A DNA stretch of 64,000 bases from Leptolyngbya sp. NIES-2104 (GTDB lineage: Bacteria > Cyanobacteriota > Cyanobacteriia > Leptolyngbyales > Leptolyngbyaceae): contig NZ_BBWW01000001.1 of the NCBI RefSeq assembly GCF_001485215.1, positions 3,100,001-3,164,000 on the forward strand, in the 5' to 3' direction. Every line of letters begins with the position of its first letter. Positions within the stretch are counted from its first letter, which is position 1. Below, in pieces: positions 43,035-53,456 of the stretch. The notes under the pieces were generated by a model that worked only from the letters and a program-made list of their open reading frames with translations, was not told the DNA's origin and searched no databases. Both the position numbers and the translations under genes were made by a program.

Positions 43035-43475
43035 GGGAGCGTGAAAGCCCACTGGCTTTTAGTTGTGGAATGAAACGCGACACGGGCACTTAAAAGTGCC
43101 GTCCGTTTCTGGTACAGTTGTCTTGTCAAGGTGAAACTCCTTTGCCATCGTGAAAATTCTGCTGAAACAGTGCAGCACTTTGAGGCATAAAGTTTAGGGG
43201 CAACGTGGTCGCGAACACACGATAAACAGCGAGGCGATTCAAACGAACGCGAAAACTAAACAGCATTTGAGTACCGTGGGACACACGGGAATTCATGCCT
43301 GGAAAGCGATCTTTTAGTGGGTAACTAGATATCAAGTGATCTTCTAGCAGGCTCGGATCGGACATGGTGTGTAAGACCTTTGAAGGACTTGTCTAGAAGA
43401 GGCAACGGCAGTTCAGGAACCAACTGCGGTTGCGTGGGGAATCCCATGTGCTTCAGCCGTGGGAGGATGTCAATC
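43035..43475 (+). mobile_element. IS200/IS605-type relict
   Basis: A left-end hairpin AAAGCC-CACT-GGCTTT (43044-43059) and a right-end hairpin CCCATGTGCTTCAGCCGTGGG, followed by GAGGATGTCA, match the subterminal structures of IS200/IS605 elements. Inside, broken plus-strand frames read STVGHTGIHAW, like the C-terminus of TnpB. No TnpA is present. It is about 440 bp and cannot move alone. Confidence 0.6.
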
Positions 43476-43512
43476 GCTACTCTATACGTGCATGAATTTG
43501 AAGTAGAAACTG

Positions 43513-44019
43513 ATGGCTTACCGCTTATTGTTTGTGTGTTTGGGAAATATTTGTCGATCGCCGTCTGCCGAAAATATTATGAATCACTTGATTCGACAGG
43601 CAGGATTGGAAAATGAAATTATTTGTGATTCTGCTGGCACGTCGAGTTATCACATTGGCAGTCCGCCCGATCGCAGAATGACCGCAGCGGCGAAATTACG
43701 CGGAATTGAATTAGTCGGACGGGCGCGACAGTTTGAGCGATCGGATTTTGAGGAATTCGATCTGATTCTGGCGATGGATCACGAGAATTATGAGGCGATT
43801 TGTTCGATCGATCCAGCGGGCACTTATCAAGAAAAAGTGCAATTGATGTGTAACTTCTGTACTCAGCATCAATTGAGAGAAGTGCCAGATCCTTACTATG
43901 GTGGCACAGAAGGCTTTAACGTTGTGATCAATTTATTACTCGATGCTTGTCAAGGATTGCTCGATCACATTATTCAGGAACAGAATTTAACACCGTCTTC
44001 CGCACAATCGAATCGATGA
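43513..44019 (+). CDS. Low-molecular-weight protein-tyrosine phosphatase
   Basis: The 168-residue enzyme has the catalytic P loop C9-LGNICRS and the general-acid motif DPYYGG. These two elements define the LMW-PTP family, which removes phosphate from tyrosine. It is cytoplasmic and slightly longer than usual at its C-terminus. The reading begins at ATG 43513 after the IS605 relict. Its substrate is unknown. Confidence 0.93.
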   Translation: MAYRLLFVCLGNICRSPSAENIMNHLIRQAGLENEIICDSAGTSSYHIGSPPDRRMTAAAKLRGIELVGRARQFERSDFEEFDLILAMDHENYEAICSIDPAGTYQEKVQLMCNFCTQHQLREVPDPYYGGTEGFNVVINLLLDACQGLLDHIIQEQNLTPSSAQSNR

Positions 44020-44141
44020 TCGTGATAGACTGAAATAACACAATTCCGAGCGGTTTACCGGGAATAAATGCTTACGGCAGCTTGAGATCGTTCAAGCGCC
44101 GCATTGTTGTCTTTACACGATCGCAGCAGTCACTTAGTTCA

Positions 44142-45890
44142 ATGGTTATTTCTTCTACTCCCATCGTCCGCAAACCCTCCAAAGTTGAAGGCATCAAAGA
44201 GCGCAGTAATTTCCTGCGTGAACCTGTTGCTTCAGAATTGCGGCTTGATACGAACGCATTCAGCGATGACGGCATTCAGCTCATCAAATTTCACGGCTCT
44301 TATCAGCAAGACAATCGCGATAATCGCGTCAAAGGTCAAGAAAAAGACTATTCGATGATGCTGAGAACGCGATCGCCGGGTGGATTCGTGCCGCCGGAAT
44401 TATATTTAACGATCGATCGCTTATCCGACGAGTACGGCAATCACACGATTCGCGTCACAACCCGTCAAGCGTTTCAGCTTCACGGCGTATTGAAAAAGAA
44501 TTTAAAAGCGACAATTAGCGCGATCGTCAAAAGCATGGGATCAACCCTAAGCGCTTGTGGTGATGTCAATCGAAATGTGATGTCTCCGCCTGCACCGTTT
44601 AGAAATCGCCCTGAATACGAATACGCTCGAAAATATGCGAATAACATCGCGGACTTGTTAACGCCACAGTCGGGAGCCTATTACGAAGTTTGGCTCGATG
44701 GTGAGAAAGCGGTAACAGGTGAAGAAGATCCAGAGGTGGTCGCAGCCCGGAAGCGCAATATTAACGGCTCGAACATTGAAGATTCACCAGAGCCGATTTA
44801 CGGAACGTACTATCTGCCGCGTAAGTTCAAGATTGGGGTGACGGTTCCGGGAGATAACTCGATCGATTTGTTCTCTCAAGATGTTTCGCTGGTCGTGTTA
44901 ACAAACAATCAGGGTGAACTCGAAGGCTTTAACGTCTATGCCGGCGGCGGACTCGGACGCACCCACGGGAAAGAAGAAACCTTCCCACGATTGGCAGATC
45001 CGCTCGGGTATGTGGATAAAGCGGACGTGTACGATGTCGTCAAAGCGATCGTGGCAACGCAGCGCGATTACGGTGATCGATCTGACCGCAGACATTCGCG
45101 GATGAAATATCTCGTCGAAGCATGGGGCGTTGAGAAGTTCCGCGCCAAAGTTGAGGAATATTTCGGAAAAGCGATCGAGCCATCCCGATCGTTGCCCGAA
45201 TTCAAGTTCCTGAACTATTTAGGCTGGAATGCACAAGGAGACGGCAAACTGTTCTACGGCATTTCGATCCAAAATGGTCGAATCAAAGACGAGAGCGGTT
45301 TTAGACTCAAGACAGTACTGCGGAAGATTGTGAGCAAATACAATCTCCCCATGTTGCTGACTCCGAGCCAGAACGTTCTGCTTTACGACATCAAGCCAGA
45401 AGACAGACAGCGCATCAATCGACTGCTGCGCGAACATGGAATCGAGCGTCCGGACAAAGTTGATCCATTAGTTCGGGATTCGATGGCTTGTCCTGCGTTG
45501 CCGACTTGTGGACTAGCGACCGCAGAATCTGAGCGAGTGAGCTTACCTGTCTTGACTCGAATTCGGTTACTGCTCGATAAAGTGGGCTTGCCCAATGAAT
45601 CATTTATCGTGCGGATGACGGGATGCCCGAATGGATGTGCGCGTCCGTATTTGGCGGAGTTAGCATTTGTGGGAAATGGTCCGAATACTTATCAAGTTTG
45701 GATGGGTGCGGCTCCGAATCAAACTCGATTAGCGAAAGTGTTTATCGAGAAGATGAACATGGATGATTTGGAAACGGTGTTCGAGCCAGTGTTTATCTTG
45801 TTCAAGAAAGAGCGAAAACCGGGTGAGAGTTTTGGGGATTTCTGCGATCGCTTCGGTCTCGATCGAATCCACGAATTCACTGAGGTATAA
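44142..45890 (+). CDS. sir: Ferredoxin-sulfite reductase
   Basis: From ATG 44142 the enzyme has 582 residues; the upstream frame to 44082 lacks a ribosome site. The two halves of the sulfite/nitrite reductase fold are present, with [12 protein letters not shown] and [12 protein letters not shown] binding siroheme. The cluster ligands lie in [13 protein letters not shown] and [10 protein letters not shown]. It reduces sulfite to sulfide with ferredoxin in sulfur assimilation. The pattern favours sulfite over nitrite reductase. It is transcribed alone. Confidence 0.94.
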   Translation: MVISSTPIVRKPSKVEGIKERSNFLREPVASELRLDTNAFSDDGIQLIKFHGSYQQDNRDNRVKGQEKDYSMMLRTRSPGGFVPPELYLTIDRLSDEYGNHTIRVTTRQAFQLHGVLKKNLKATISAIVKSMGSTLSACGDVNRNVMSPPAPFRNRPEYEYARKYANNIADLLTPQSGAYYEVWLDGEKAVTGEEDPEVVAARKRNINGSNIEDSPEPIYGTYYLPRKFKIGVTVPGDNSIDLFSQDVSLVVLTNNQGELEGFNVYAGGGLGRTHGKEETFPRLADPLGYVDKADVYDVVKAIVATQRDYGDRSDRRHSRMKYLVEAWGVEKFRAKVEEYFGKAIEPSRSLPEFKFLNYLGWNAQGDGKLFYGISIQNGRIKDESGFRLKTVLRKIVSKYNLPMLLTPSQNVLLYDIKPEDRQRINRLLREHGIERPDKVDPLVRDSMACPALPTCGLATAESERVSLPVLTRIRLLLDKVGLPNESFIVRMTGCPNGCARPYLAELAFVGNGPNTYQVWMGAAPNQTRLAKVFIEKMNMDDLETVFEPVFILFKKERKPGESFGDFCDRFGLDRIHEFTEV

Positions 45891-45929
45891 ACTAGAGGGG
45901 CGTGAACAGCGCCCTTTTTTATTGAGTTT

Positions 45930-46562
45930 ATGTTATCAACTTCAATTCGATTGCAGTTAGAGCCAGGGGAACGGGTGACACTTCAGCCTGTTTCGTGGCA
46001 GCGATTTGAGGAAATTTTAGGAGAATTAGGCGATCGAAGATTGTCGCGAATTGCGTATGCGGATCAAACGTTAGAAATTATGGCTCCACTGCCGGAACAT
46101 GAGCGATCGAAAGTCTTCATCGCGGATTTAGTTAAACTCTTGCTCAAGGCTCAGAAACGACGTTGGGAACCGCTTGGATCAACGACGTTCAAACGTGAGG
46201 AAATGTCAGCAGGCATCGAACCAGATGATTGTTTTTACATTCAGAACTATCAAGCGGTGATTGGCAAAGATCGGATCGATTTAACGGTTGATCCGCCGCC
46301 AGATTTAGCGATCGAAACTGATGTCACTTCTAAAACCGAATTGTTCGCTTATCAAGCGTTAGGTGTTCCTGAACTTTGGATTTACACAAAAGGGAAATTA
46401 AAAATCAATGTTCTGGAGGCTGGAGAATATCGAGAAGTTTCAGTCAGCCCAACTTTTCCAAGTTTTGCTGTGATTGATCTGATTCCTCAGTTTATGCAAC
46501 GTGCGAAAATTGTAGGTGTGAGTCAGGCACTTGAGGAATTTGAATTAGCGGTTTGCTCTTAG
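45930..46562 (+). CDS. Uma2 family protein (DUF820, PD-(D/E)XK-like)
   Basis: The 210-residue protein has a Uma2 layout: an N-terminal PVSWQRFEEILGELGDRRLS, a core GIEPDDCFYIQNY, then PPPDLAIETDVTSKTE with the putative nuclease acids, and VPELWIYTKGKLKI. Uma2 proteins are highly repeated in cyanobacterial genomes. A restriction-endonuclease-like fold is known but activity is not. It precedes the UPF0175 gene by 12 bp, so the two may share a transcript. Confidence 0.85.
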   Translation: MLSTSIRLQLEPGERVTLQPVSWQRFEEILGELGDRRLSRIAYADQTLEIMAPLPEHERSKVFIADLVKLLLKAQKRRWEPLGSTTFKREEMSAGIEPDDCFYIQNYQAVIGKDRIDLTVDPPPDLAIETDVTSKTELFAYQALGVPELWIYTKGKLKINVLEAGEYREVSVSPTFPSFAVIDLIPQFMQRAKIVGVSQALEEFELAVCS

Positions 46563-46574
46563 GAGATTAGAGTT

Positions 46575-46820
46575 ATGAGTGTTATTATTTCTGATGATAT
46601 TCTTCAGGCTGCACAGATTTCTGAGTCAGAGTTAAAGCGCGAGATTGCAATCTTACTATTTCAGCAGAAGAAGCTCAACCTTGGGAAAGCGCGAGAACTA
46701 TCGGGACTTTCGCTAATTGAATTTCAGCAAGAATTAGCAGGTCGAGGAATCGATCTCTACAATGATGTCGCAGGCTTTCAGGGGGAGATAGAGAACTTGA
46801 AAGCTTGGGGTGATTTGTGA
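46575..46820 (+). CDS. UPF0175 antitoxin-like protein, orphaned
   Basis: The 81-residue protein has the UPF0175 pattern: SELKREIAILLFQQKKLNLG followed by KARELSGLSLIEFQQELAGR, a helix-turn-helix-like pair. Such proteins are antitoxins of DUF3368 (PIN-like) toxins. Its stop overlaps an ATG that opens the first codons of such a toxin, but that frame is cut after a few residues. Confidence 0.75.
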   Translation: MSVIISDDILQAAQISESELKREIAILLFQQKKLNLGKARELSGLSLIEFQQELAGRGIDLYNDVAGFQGEIENLKAWGDL

Positions 46821-46864
46821 TGATCGTCTGTGATACTTCTCTGCACTGTATCAGGCAATTCTGA
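46820..46864 (+). pseudogene. DUF3368-type toxin, start codons only
   Basis: ATG 46820 overlaps the UPF0175 stop (TGATG) and reads MIVCDTS, the usual opening of DUF3368 PIN-like toxins, then leaves the family sequence and stops at 46864. The remainder has been deleted and rsmE follows 23 bp later. Confidence 0.55.
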
Positions 46865-46886
46865 CCGCTGCTCAGGAGTAGAAACT

Positions 46887-47603
46887 ATGTCACAACTACA
46901 ACGATTAGTGATTGCTGAATCGCAGGGACAAGGCTCGATCGTCTCTTTGTCTTCAGAACAACAGCATTACCTTCAGCGAGTTTTGAGATTGAAAAAGGGC
47001 GATCGCTTTATCGCCCTTGATGGCAAAGGACAAACCTGGATTGCGATCCTCGAATCCGATCAAGCAACACTAATCGAATCGCTACAAGCATCGTCAGAGT
47101 TATCAGTCTCAATTACGTTAATGTTAGCGCTACCGAAAACGGGATTTGATGATGTCGTGCGGCAGGTGACAGAATTGGGAGTTGCTTGTATTGCGCCTGT
47201 GATGAGCGATCGTACTTTACTCAATCCGAGCGGGAATAAGCTCGATCGCTGGCGCAGAATTGTCCAGGAAGCCGCAGAACAATCCGAACGCCAAATCGTG
47301 CCAACGATTCTAGAACCGATGCCTTTTAAGGTTGCATTAGAAGAGTTAAAAGCTGATTCTCATTACATTTGTGCAGAGCGGAGTTCATCACAGCATTTAT
47401 TGAACTGCGAGTTTGGAAATTCGGTGATTGTTGCGATCGGACCTGAAGGCGGATGGACAACCGGGGAAATTGAAAGCGCGATCGCACATCACTATCAGCC
47501 TGTCACACTTGGAAAACGGATTTTAAGAGCGGTTACGGCTCCGATCGCTGCGATTTCGCTCATTGCTGGACTGGTAGAAAGTCGCGCTGAGAGTGAAACC
47601 TAA
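46887..47603 (+). CDS. rsmE: 16S rRNA m3U1498 methyltransferase
   Basis: From ATG 46887, after a CAGGAG site, the protein has 238 residues. It has the N-terminal PUA-like part (QQHYLQRVLRLKKGD) and the SPOUT knot with IGPEGGWTTGEIE and LGKRILRAVTAPIAA. RsmE methylates U1498 of 16S rRNA using S-adenosylmethionine. The frame to 46830 upstream is not used. The TPR gene follows after 24 bp. Confidence 0.93.
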   Translation: MSQLQRLVIAESQGQGSIVSLSSEQQHYLQRVLRLKKGDRFIALDGKGQTWIAILESDQATLIESLQASSELSVSITLMLALPKTGFDDVVRQVTELGVACIAPVMSDRTLLNPSGNKLDRWRRIVQEAAEQSERQIVPTILEPMPFKVALEELKADSHYICAERSSSQHLLNCEFGNSVIVAIGPEGGWTTGEIESAIAHHYQPVTLGKRILRAVTAPIAAISLIAGLVESRAESET

Positions 47604-47627
47604 AAAGGCAGATTTTCGTGTGGGATT

Positions 47628-48719
47628 ATGTCACTGGATCAGATTGCGGCAGCCTTCGATCGCCAAGATTACAACCTAGCGGCACGATTGTTGAAAGAGT
47701 TTCTTCAAGCCTCGCCTCAGAACCCTTGGGGACATTTGTACAAAGCGAGACTGTACGAAGTGTCTGAGAATTTTGAGGGCGCGACCACACTCTATCAGCA
47801 GCTTCTAAAGTCTGTGACGCATCCTAAGATTGTGTCTCATGCTCGACAAGGACTTCAGAGAATTGCAACGAAAACTCAGGCACTCAGACAACAAGCGATC
47901 GAGCAAGCGAAATCTGCACCAGAGAACATTGAACCGGGCTTATTAATTCTCGAAGCAATTCCCCCTGAAACTCGGACTCAAGCAGCAAAAGACTTTGCTC
48001 GAATTTTCAATTTAGATGTGTATACGGCGCGATTGCAGCTACCGAATCGAGGCTGGAAAGTGTATCGATTAGGCGCGATCGGGGAACTAAACTTTTACCA
48101 GCAACAACTTAGAGCGGCAAACATTCCAGCATTCTGCACGACTGAATCTGCACTCAAGGAAATTCCAGTGTTTGAAGTGCTGTATTTTCTCGACTATGCG
48201 CCGCAAGCTGTCGTCGTTTGTCATAACGAAACCGGACAGCTTGGATCACTGACGTTTAATTGGTCAGAAGTTTTGCACAGAGTTGAAGGACAGTTACCGA
48301 TCTTCGAGCGTGTGTTGAATGGTTCACTTAGAAAAATTGAGCGACAGCGCAAAGAGGAAACCTTAGATTATGTGCAAGTTTGTGATCTGCATTTGCCAAA
48401 GAGACGTTGCATTTTGCGATCGTGCGATTGGCGGTACCACTTTGACCAAGGAATTGGATTTGGTGCGATGGGGGATGCCACGATCGAGCTTGATCAATCG
48501 ATCAATCGACTGCACTGGAATAGTTTGCTGAACTTTCTAAATGAGCAGATTTCTGAACAGCCAACGTGGTCAGACTTTGCCGTATTTGCAGAAACCGCGA
48601 TCGAGTTTCCATTATTGCTCGATCGAATTCCCGCACATCTCGAAGCTTATGACTCTTCATTGTGGGGTTCAGCGTTCCATCTCTACAGTAGTCTTGCTTT
48701 TAACCGCGATTCTGCATAA
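47628..48719 (+). CDS. TPR-containing cyanobacterial protein
   Basis: The 363-residue protein has two or three TPR-like helices at its N-terminus (residues 5 to 90) and a long C-terminal domain I cannot name. That domain contains RGWKVYRLGAIGELNFYQQQ and FEVLYFLDYAPQAVVV. It follows rsmE closely and overlaps the convergent carboxypeptidase gene by 20 bp. No membrane segment is seen. Confidence 0.75.
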   Translation: MSLDQIAAAFDRQDYNLAARLLKEFLQASPQNPWGHLYKARLYEVSENFEGATTLYQQLLKSVTHPKIVSHARQGLQRIATKTQALRQQAIEQAKSAPENIEPGLLILEAIPPETRTQAAKDFARIFNLDVYTARLQLPNRGWKVYRLGAIGELNFYQQQLRAANIPAFCTTESALKEIPVFEVLYFLDYAPQAVVVCHNETGQLGSLTFNWSEVLHRVEGQLPIFERVLNGSLRKIERQRKEETLDYVQVCDLHLPKRRCILRSCDWRYHFDQGIGFGAMGDATIELDQSINRLHWNSLLNFLNEQISEQPTWSDFAVFAETAIEFPLLLDRIPAHLEAYDSSLWGSAFHLYSSLAFNRDSA

Positions 48720-49980
48720 TTTCGATCCGCTGTTCGGGCGCAGTTTGCTTTAATTCTGTGGGTTGAATCACTGTTGCATCAACATCAGACCCCCACTCTT
48801 TCTGCAAAGCTTGGAGGAGTAGATCTTGCTGATGTCGCAGTTCGAGAATATCTGTACCGCGATTAATGATGGCAAACCAGACTAAACCGCGATCGCGAGT
48901 CGGAACAACGCCAGCTAGTGCACTCACTTGATTTAAGGTTCCAGTTTTAATCACAGAGTGTTTTGGAATGGTACGATTTTCCATTGTTCCGTCGAGATCA
49001 ACTCCGGAGGTTGGGAAAAAATCAGCGATCGATAAGTTCAACGGGTGCATCATTCGCTCGATCGCAGCAAACATCGCACAAGCTGCATGAGGTGATATTC
49101 GATTGTCTGTTCCGAGTCCAGATCCGTTTACTAACCGCAATTCATCAGGTGAAATATTCGCAGCTTGAGAAGCTTTTTCAATCACAGTCTTTGCACCTCC
49201 CAGATTGTCCGCTAACAGTTGTGACATCTCATTCTGACTGTGAACATTGAGATACTTGAGCAATTGAACTAAGGGAAGCGATCGGTATTTCAATAAAACT
49301 TGTGTTGGATTCGCTGATCCAGTCTGCACATTGCCTTTTATTTCGATCGTCGGGCGGATCATTTCCTTAGCACCGAACTCATCTCGAATCTCCTCATCCC
49401 AAATTTTAGAGTTCAAAGCTTTTTTCAGAAGTTCACCGGATTTAGCGGCTTCATCTCGAAAGCTCATCATAAAGCTTTCGGTGATGATTAGATTGCCTGA
49501 AACGCGCTTAATTCCTTGTTTTTGAAGCGCGTTACCAATTGCGATCGCATCCTCCCACCCAAACAATGGATCACCGCCGCCTTGAATAATCAAATCGCCT
49601 TGAAGTGTGCCATTCTCGATCGTGCCTGTTGCACTAATCAGCGTCTCAAACTGATGATTCGCGCCCCAAGTTTGCAGTGATGCGAGTGAGGTTGCAATTT
49701 TTGTCAAAGAAGCCGCAGGAACCGGAGTTGTACCCCGATTGCTGAATAGCAAATTCGCTCCAGATTGCAGCCAGATTCCTTGTTCGTCAGATTTTAGACC
49801 TTGAGAATTGAGGAATTTGAGATAGTCTTTGACAAGCTTTTCTGCTGTTGGATCGTTCGATCGCCAAAAAGGAGTTTGAACCGTTGTGTGAGCGATCATT
49901 TCACTCGGATCAAACGAAGTGGGTAATCCGGCAAGTTTGAGCCACCCTGACACTAATCCTGCACTCAACAGATCCAGCAA
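48700..49980 (-). CDS. dacB: D-alanyl-D-alanine carboxypeptidase, PBP4 type
   Basis: The 426-residue protein has the penicillin-binding triads S91-LTK, SQN in VHSQNEMSQL, and KTG in SVIKTGTLN. The insert between the first two motifs is that of class C PBP4 enzymes (S13 family). It trims or opens peptidoglycan cross-links in the periplasm. The start is TTG 49980, chosen because a strong AGGAGG lies seven bases before it. Its 3' end overlaps the neighbouring TPR gene. Confidence 0.92.
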   Translation of the reverse strand: MLDLLSAGLVSGWLKLAGLPTSFDPSEMIAHTTVQTPFWRSNDPTAEKLVKDYLKFLNSQGLKSDEQGIWLQSGANLLFSNRGTTPVPAASLTKIATSLASLQTWGANHQFETLISATGTIENGTLQGDLIIQGGGDPLFGWEDAIAIGNALQKQGIKRVSGNLIITESFMMSFRDEAAKSGELLKKALNSKIWDEEIRDEFGAKEMIRPTIEIKGNVQTGSANPTQVLLKYRSLPLVQLLKYLNVHSQNEMSQLLADNLGGAKTVIEKASQAANISPDELRLVNGSGLGTDNRISPHAACAMFAAIERMMHPLNLSIADFFPTSGVDLDGTMENRTIPKHSVIKTGTLNQVSALAGVVPTRDRGLVWFAIINRGTDILELRHQQDLLLQALQKEWGSDVDATVIQPTELKQTAPEQRIEIMQNRG

Positions 49981-50026
49981 ATCCCTTCCTCCTGTACGGT
50001 AAAAGAGTATCGTTCAACAACTGACT

Positions 50027-50668
50027 ATGGCAAAGCCTGATCCGAATCGAATTTTACGACTTTTACCGATCGCTGTCGGCATTCTCGGCGGAAGTTTGTT
50101 ATTCACCAATCGAATTCTCACCCCTGATCTGACCAATTCTCAAGCGCGATCCGATGTGATGGGCGTGATTTTGAGCGCGATTCTGATTCTGACGGGCTTA
50201 ATCTGGCAGCAAATTCAACCCCGAACCCCGGATAGTGTCGAGTTGATTGGCGACGAAGGTTTTGAGCTTGATCCAGATTTGCCAGAAGCGGTAAAAACTG
50301 AGTTAGCTTGGGTGTCCCATATTTTGCTGACGAATACCGTTACGCGATCGCTAATCGTCTACTATCGCGGTAGAGTTCTTCTCCGTCGCGGCATTCTCAG
50401 CCCAAACAAAGAAGTGAAACTAGGCGCAATCTTGCAGCGAGTTCTCGATAAGCAAAAACCAATTTATCTAGTCGCGTTGAATGTTTACCCTGGAAAGATT
50501 GAGTTCGACTATCTGCCTGAAAATACTCAAGGCGTGATTTGTCAGCCGATCGGGAAAGATGGCGTTCTGATTTTAGGAGCGAATGCGCCTCGGAGTTATA
50601 CGCGGCAGGACGAAAACTGGGTAAGTGCGATCGCAGAAAAACTCGATAATACGCTTAGCCAGCTATAG
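50027..50668 (+). CDS. Cofactor assembly of complex C (CCB) subunit-like protein
   Basis: The 213-residue protein has two membrane helices at its N-terminus (LLPIAVGILGGSLLF and VMGVILSAILILTGLIW) followed by a soluble domain with LIVYYRGRVLLRRGIL. This is the layout of CCB2/CCB4-type factors that attach heme c-i to cytochrome b6 in chloroplasts and cyanobacteria. Assignment is by family pattern. It is divergent from the carboxypeptidase gene, with 46 bp between them. Confidence 0.8.
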   Translation: MAKPDPNRILRLLPIAVGILGGSLLFTNRILTPDLTNSQARSDVMGVILSAILILTGLIWQQIQPRTPDSVELIGDEGFELDPDLPEAVKTELAWVSHILLTNTVTRSLIVYYRGRVLLRRGILSPNKEVKLGAILQRVLDKQKPIYLVALNVYPGKIEFDYLPENTQGVICQPIGKDGVLILGANAPRSYTRQDENWVSAIAEKLDNTLSQL

Positions 50669-50766
50669 AGATTGCAAGCATCGTCGCTTAATTTCTCTCT
50701 AGCTGTGAGCGCTGCAAAATAAAACGACAAGTTGTAGCATAGTGAGATTACTTGGATTTAGTAATT

Positions 50767-52542
50767 ATGCCATCTGCCAAGCCTCACCCGCTCCAGCGAT
50801 TGTTTAACTACGATCGCGTTTATCGTTCTCAAGCTCTCCGTGCCAGCGTCTATTCAGTTCTCAACAAAGTCTTTGATCTCGCGCCGCCTTACTTAATCGG
50901 GATTGCGGTTGATATTGTGGTGAGTCGCGATCGCTCTTGGATTGCTGCACTCGGAATCACCGATCTCATCGGACAACTGACATTCATTTCATTCCTGACG
51001 CTGTTGATTTGGGGATTGGAATCGGTATTTGAATATTTCTACGATCGACAATGGCGAAATCTGGCTCAAAATATGCAGCATGATTTGCGGTTGGATGCCT
51101 ACCAGCATTTACAAGAATTAGAGCTGAGCTTTTTTGAAACTGAAACTACAGGTAATCTACTTGCCATTCTCAATGATGATATTAATCAGCTTGAAAGATT
51201 TCTCGATAGTGGTGCAAATCAGATTTTGCAGTTTCTCACCACGGTATTGTTAGTAGGTGGAACATTTATTGCATTTGCACCTTCGGTTTCGTGGCTGGCA
51301 CTGTTGCCGATTCCATTTATTTTGTGGGGATCGATCGTGTTTCAGAATCGATTGGCTCCACGATATGCGGATGTCAGACAGAAATCAGGATTGATTAGCG
51401 CAAGATTGGCGAATAACTTGTCGGGGATTGCGACGATTAAGAGTTTTACGGCGGAAGACTATGAACTCGATCGAGTCGGTGTAGAGAGTGGAGCGTATCG
51501 ATCGAGTAATCGAAAAGCGATCGATCTTTCTGCGGCATTCGTTCCCTTGATTCGATTTGTGATTTTGATTGGATTTACGGCAACCTTGTTTCTCGGTGGA
51601 ATTGAAGCTGCAAATGGTCGCCTTTCAGTCGGAACTTATGGCTTCATGGTGTTTATTATTCAGCGGTTGTTGTGGCCCTTTACAACATTGGGACAAACGC
51701 TAGATCAGTATCAAAGAGCAATGGCATCGATCAATCGCGTGATGAATCTCTTAGATACCCCGATCGAGATTCCAACCGGAAACCGATTGCTTCCCACACA
51801 TCAAGTCAAAGGTGATGTGGACATTCAGAACATTACCTTTGCCTATCGCGATCGCACTCCTGCACTTAAAGAGCTATCGCTGCACATCCCTGCCGGACAA
51901 ACGATCGGAATTGTAGGGGCAACAGGCTCAGGAAAAAGTACCTTAGTCAAACTGTTGCTTAGATTCTACGAGATTCAGCAAGGTCAGATTCTGATTGATG
52001 GCATTGATATTCGAGAATTGCAATTACGTGACCTACGACGTTGTATCGGTTGGGTCAGTCAGGAAGTGTTCCTATTTCATGGAACCGTTGCAGAGAACAT
52101 CGCTTACGGCAGTTTCGATGCTAGTCGAGCAGAAGTCATTCAAGCGGCGAAACTTGCAGAAGCTCACGAATTTATTGCACAGTTGCCACAAGGCTATGAC
52201 ACGATCGTGGGTGAACGCGGTCAGAAACTATCTGGCGGACAAAGACAACGACTCGCGATCGCAAGAGCAATCCTTAAAGATCCGCCTATCTTGATTCTCG
52301 ATGAAGCAACCTCTGCGGTGGATAACGAAACTGAAGCAGCCATTCAGCGATCGCTTGAAACCATCACACAGCACCGAACCACGATCGCGATCGCGCATCG
52401 GCTTTCAACAATCAGACAAGCTCACTGTATCTATGTGATGGAATACGGTCGCATTGTTGAGCAAGGAACTCATGAAGAGCTACTTGAACTCGATCGAGTG
52501 TATGCAGGACTGTGGCGGGTTCAATCGGGAATTCGAGCTTGA
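50767..52542 (+). CDS. ABC transporter, fused permease and ATPase
   Basis: From ATG 50767 the protein has 591 residues. Six membrane helices occupy about residues 15 to 310. The ATPase follows, with Walker [10 protein letters not shown], signature LSGGQ, Walker [10 protein letters not shown] and the switch AHRLST. It is a type IV exporter half-transporter that works as a dimer. Substrate is unknown; lipids, peptides and drugs are all possible. Its 3' end overlaps the convergent NYN gene by 22 bp. Confidence 0.93.
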   Translation: MPSAKPHPLQRLFNYDRVYRSQALRASVYSVLNKVFDLAPPYLIGIAVDIVVSRDRSWIAALGITDLIGQLTFISFLTLLIWGLESVFEYFYDRQWRNLAQNMQHDLRLDAYQHLQELELSFFETETTGNLLAILNDDINQLERFLDSGANQILQFLTTVLLVGGTFIAFAPSVSWLALLPIPFILWGSIVFQNRLAPRYADVRQKSGLISARLANNLSGIATIKSFTAEDYELDRVGVESGAYRSSNRKAIDLSAAFVPLIRFVILIGFTATLFLGGIEAANGRLSVGTYGFMVFIIQRLLWPFTTLGQTLDQYQRAMASINRVMNLLDTPIEIPTGNRLLPTHQVKGDVDIQNITFAYRDRTPALKELSLHIPAGQTIGIVGATGSGKSTLVKLLLRFYEIQQGQILIDGIDIRELQLRDLRRCIGWVSQEVFLFHGTVAENIAYGSFDASRAEVIQAAKLAEAHEFIAQLPQGYDTIVGERGQKLSGGQRQRLAIARAILKDPPILILDEATSAVDNETEAAIQRSLETITQHRTTIAIAHRLSTIRQAHCIYVMEYGRIVEQGTHEELLELDRVYAGLWRVQSGIRA

Positions 52543-53108
52543 ACAGGTCGGAGCTTCTCAATCTCAGGTTTTAGTTTGGATAGGTCAACAAAGCGATCGC
52601 ACACATTGATCAAGCTATCACTGGTCATGGTCGGTAAGCTCACCACTTCGATTTGTACACCCCGGTAGGCAACGTGATCGACTGCATAAGTTAAATCACC
52701 TGTACCACTAAGCAGCACGATTCTGTCACAGTGCTGTGAGAGTGTGAGCATATCGACTGCCATTTCAATGTTCAAATCTGCTTTTCTAGAGCCGTCTGGA
52801 TGTTGGATCAGGTCTTTAGCAACGACTCGATAGCCGTTGTGACGCATCCAAAGCAGAAATCGCTGTTGTTTTTCATTGGTGCGATCGACTCCGGTATAAA
52901 AGTAAGCTCGAACCAGCAATCGACCTTTGGTTAAACAATGCAATAAGCGGGTATAGTCAATTTCTAATCCAAGCTGCATTGCTGCGTAGAACAGATTTGC
53001 ACCATCGATCAAAACGACGACTCGTTCTGGAGCTTCAGATAAGGGAGCTTGTATAGAAGGTGAATGGGTAGACGGAGACGATTGGGTCGATCGTGAAATT
53101 AATTGCAT
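52521..53108 (-). CDS. LabA-like NYN-domain protein (copy 2)
   Basis: The 195-residue protein is a clear paralogue of the one at 25916, sharing the MQL start, [18 protein letters not shown] and RAYFYTGVD with NEKQQ. The acidic residues in [10 protein letters not shown] and [10 protein letters not shown] are kept. The third site reads LSGTGDLTY where copy 1 has LSGDGDLTY, so one metal-binding Asp is replaced by Thr. This may weaken or abolish nuclease activity. The N-terminal 28 residues are Ser/Pro-rich. Confidence 0.85.
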   Translation of the reverse strand: MQLISRSTQSSPSTHSPSIQAPLSEAPERVVVLIDGANLFYAAMQLGLEIDYTRLLHCLTKGRLLVRAYFYTGVDRTNEKQQRFLLWMRHNGYRVVAKDLIQHPDGSRKADLNIEMAVDMLTLSQHCDRIVLLSGTGDLTYAVDHVAYRGVQIEVVSLPTMTSDSLINVCDRFVDLSKLKPEIEKLRPVQARIPD

Positions 53109-53456
53109 CGGAACCGCTCCTAGGAAAAATAGGGGTTAACGCTGCATTAAGAACCATAAAAGGTGACTTCGGTTGCCGCAAAGTGACCTGCAAACGGTAG
53201 AGTGATCTTGTAGAGATTCTAATCGTTCTCATAATTCTTAACACTTTCTTTAGATTTAACCTGATTTTTCTCTTCTTTGCTAAACGAAATCTGACAAAAT
53301 ACACAAAACTTAGCATTCTTAATCTTTCTTCATACTAGAGGCACTCGCAGCAATCCTGTTTCTCTAGAGAGACGAGAAGGATTTTAAGATAGCGGTAGGA
53401 TTTGCAGGACTGTTTCTGAGGATAGATCCTTGCAGCGAGAACTTTTGCAAACCGAG
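53109..53456. other. Divergent intergenic region
   Basis: This AT-rich 348-bp stretch lies between the NYN gene and the epimerase-like gene. It must carry both promoters. I see no gene or strong repeat in it. Confidence 0.5.
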
